Shown here: in pieces, positions 63,544-64,000 of the stretch
Layout: each line of letters starts with the position of its first letter
How positions within the stretch are numbered: the stretch's first letter is position 1
From: Lignipirellula cremea
Lineage (GTDB): Bacteria > Planctomycetota > Planctomycetia > Pirellulales > Pirellulaceae
Reading direction: 5' to 3'
Assembly (NCBI RefSeq): GCF_007751035.1
Contig: NZ_CP036433.1
Span: forward strand, 5,499,001 to 5,563,000
DNA length: 64,000 nt
Program-made: the position numbers and the translations under genes
Notes under the pieces: generated by a model
Database searches by the model: none
What the model was told of the DNA's origin: nothing
Seen by the model: only the letters and a program-made list of their open reading frames with translations

Positions 63544-64000
63544 CAAGGCCCGGGCCCTGCATGAATGCACGTCAACTCGCGCTGGTTCTTGCGGACCGGC
63601 AATAGCAGTCCGCATTGGAAGGTAAACCCTCGCAGGGCGTCGTGGAGCGTTCCCCCAGATGCGTGCCTTTCGGGATAAACGACCGAAACCTCCTACTCCT
63701 CCTGGCCTGGCGGTGGAAACCCGAAAGCCAAGCTGGGCGTGCGCTGGAACAGGCGACAGGAATTCCGGACGTCGTTTCTGGAGTGACGGGAGCTGCGGCA
63801 GAGGCCATGCTGCGTGCAAGCAACCCTAACCCTAACAATGGGTTAGGGCGCCGCTCGTGGACTTTCTAGAAGGCGCCGGCGGGACGCCTTACGGGTCCAA
63901 CGAGTGCGTCGGTTGCCGCCGAATTGGATACGGACGGTGGCGGCGTGGTCAGCGTCGTTGACACTTCTTCTTCCCGGGAACTACAATGACGCGTTTTCCT
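63544..64000. other. Right-end intergenic region
   Basis: This 457-bp tail has no convincing gene. It contains the hairpin at 63824-63848 built from telomere-like CCCTAA units. An ATG at 63986, five codons from the edge, could begin another gene, but too little is visible. Confidence 0.4.
63824..63848. other. Hairpin of CCCTAA-type repeats
   Basis: CCCTAACCC at 63824-63832, a seven-base loop TAACAAT, and GGGTTAGGG at 63840-63848 form a perfect 9-bp stem. There is no T-run. The direct copy CCCTAAC in the loop region makes an alternative stem possible. It may be a terminator-like or repeated extragenic element. Confidence 0.45.

Noticed and set aside
63615-63869. 84-codon plus-strand ORF
   Set aside because: Overlaps the telomere-like hairpin, no ribosome site and Arg/Asn/Pro-rich end from the repeat.
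63986-64000. ATG followed by five codons at the right edge
   Set aside because: Too few codons to call a gene, and the preceding GGGAA is not a decisive ribosome site.

Overview
The window is GC-rich chromosomal DNA from a planctomycete, most likely of the Pirellulales/Pirellulaceae type. This rests on family content: an operon with a DUF1549/DUF1553 cytochrome-like protein, a DUF1501 Tat-exported protein and a pre-peptidase (PPC)-like protein; a giant PQQ/beta-propeller protein; a tandem double UvrA (a state also known from Chlamydiae, in the same superphylum); a cyclic-nucleotide-domain Ser/Thr kinase; and outer-membrane barrel-like proteins preceded by long Pro-rich linkers. No rRNA, tRNA, CRISPR array, insertion sequence or prophage was seen. 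Assignments come from reading motifs, not from database searches.

Layout. 0-9 kb: a zinc-ribbon membrane protein and the 2317-residue double UvrA. 9-14 kb: a secretin-like exported protein, a GspG-like pseudopilin, a periplasmic FKBP prolyl isomerase and a Tat-exported GH32/43-like protein. 14-20 kb: a 1536-residue TPR/PQQ-repeat protein and an EamA transporter. 20-25 kb: a methyltransferase, tRNA adenosine deaminase TadA and the YraN-type nuclease-fold protein on the plus strand, facing a cNMP-kinase/DNA-methyltransferase pair on the minus strand. 25.5-30 kb: a sodium-pumping decarboxylase operon (OadG, OadB, OadA) with a trailing methyltransferase. 30-34 kb: a single-domain response regulator, a STAS protein and the GspE/GspF (PilB/PilC) motor pair.

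34-43 kb is housekeeping: ribE-rsmA on the minus strand; enolase with two small membrane proteins on the plus strand; then argC, argJ, a K+ channel and tilS as a compact minus-strand operon. A formylglycine-generating-enzyme remnant lies beyond tilS. 43-49 kb holds three tandem paralogues of a porin-like protein, two of them with duplicated ~595 bp flanks containing conserved hairpins. 49-57 kb: an O-methyltransferase and the DUF1549/DUF1501/PPC operon. 57-61 kb: CdsA, a CDP-alcohol phosphatidyltransferase and AspS. 61-64 kb is an accessory tail with a SUKH-3-like protein, a SMI1/KNR4-like protein with an L7/L12-like C-terminus, and a small exported LRR-like protein.

The most interesting items are the double UvrA with its internally duplicated C-terminal extension and a degenerate third ABC signature; the porin triplication with covarying flanking hairpins; the Oad operon whose carboxyltransferase has an altered metal-site motif; the SUKH-type pair without a visible toxin; and the FGE pseudogene fused against tilS.
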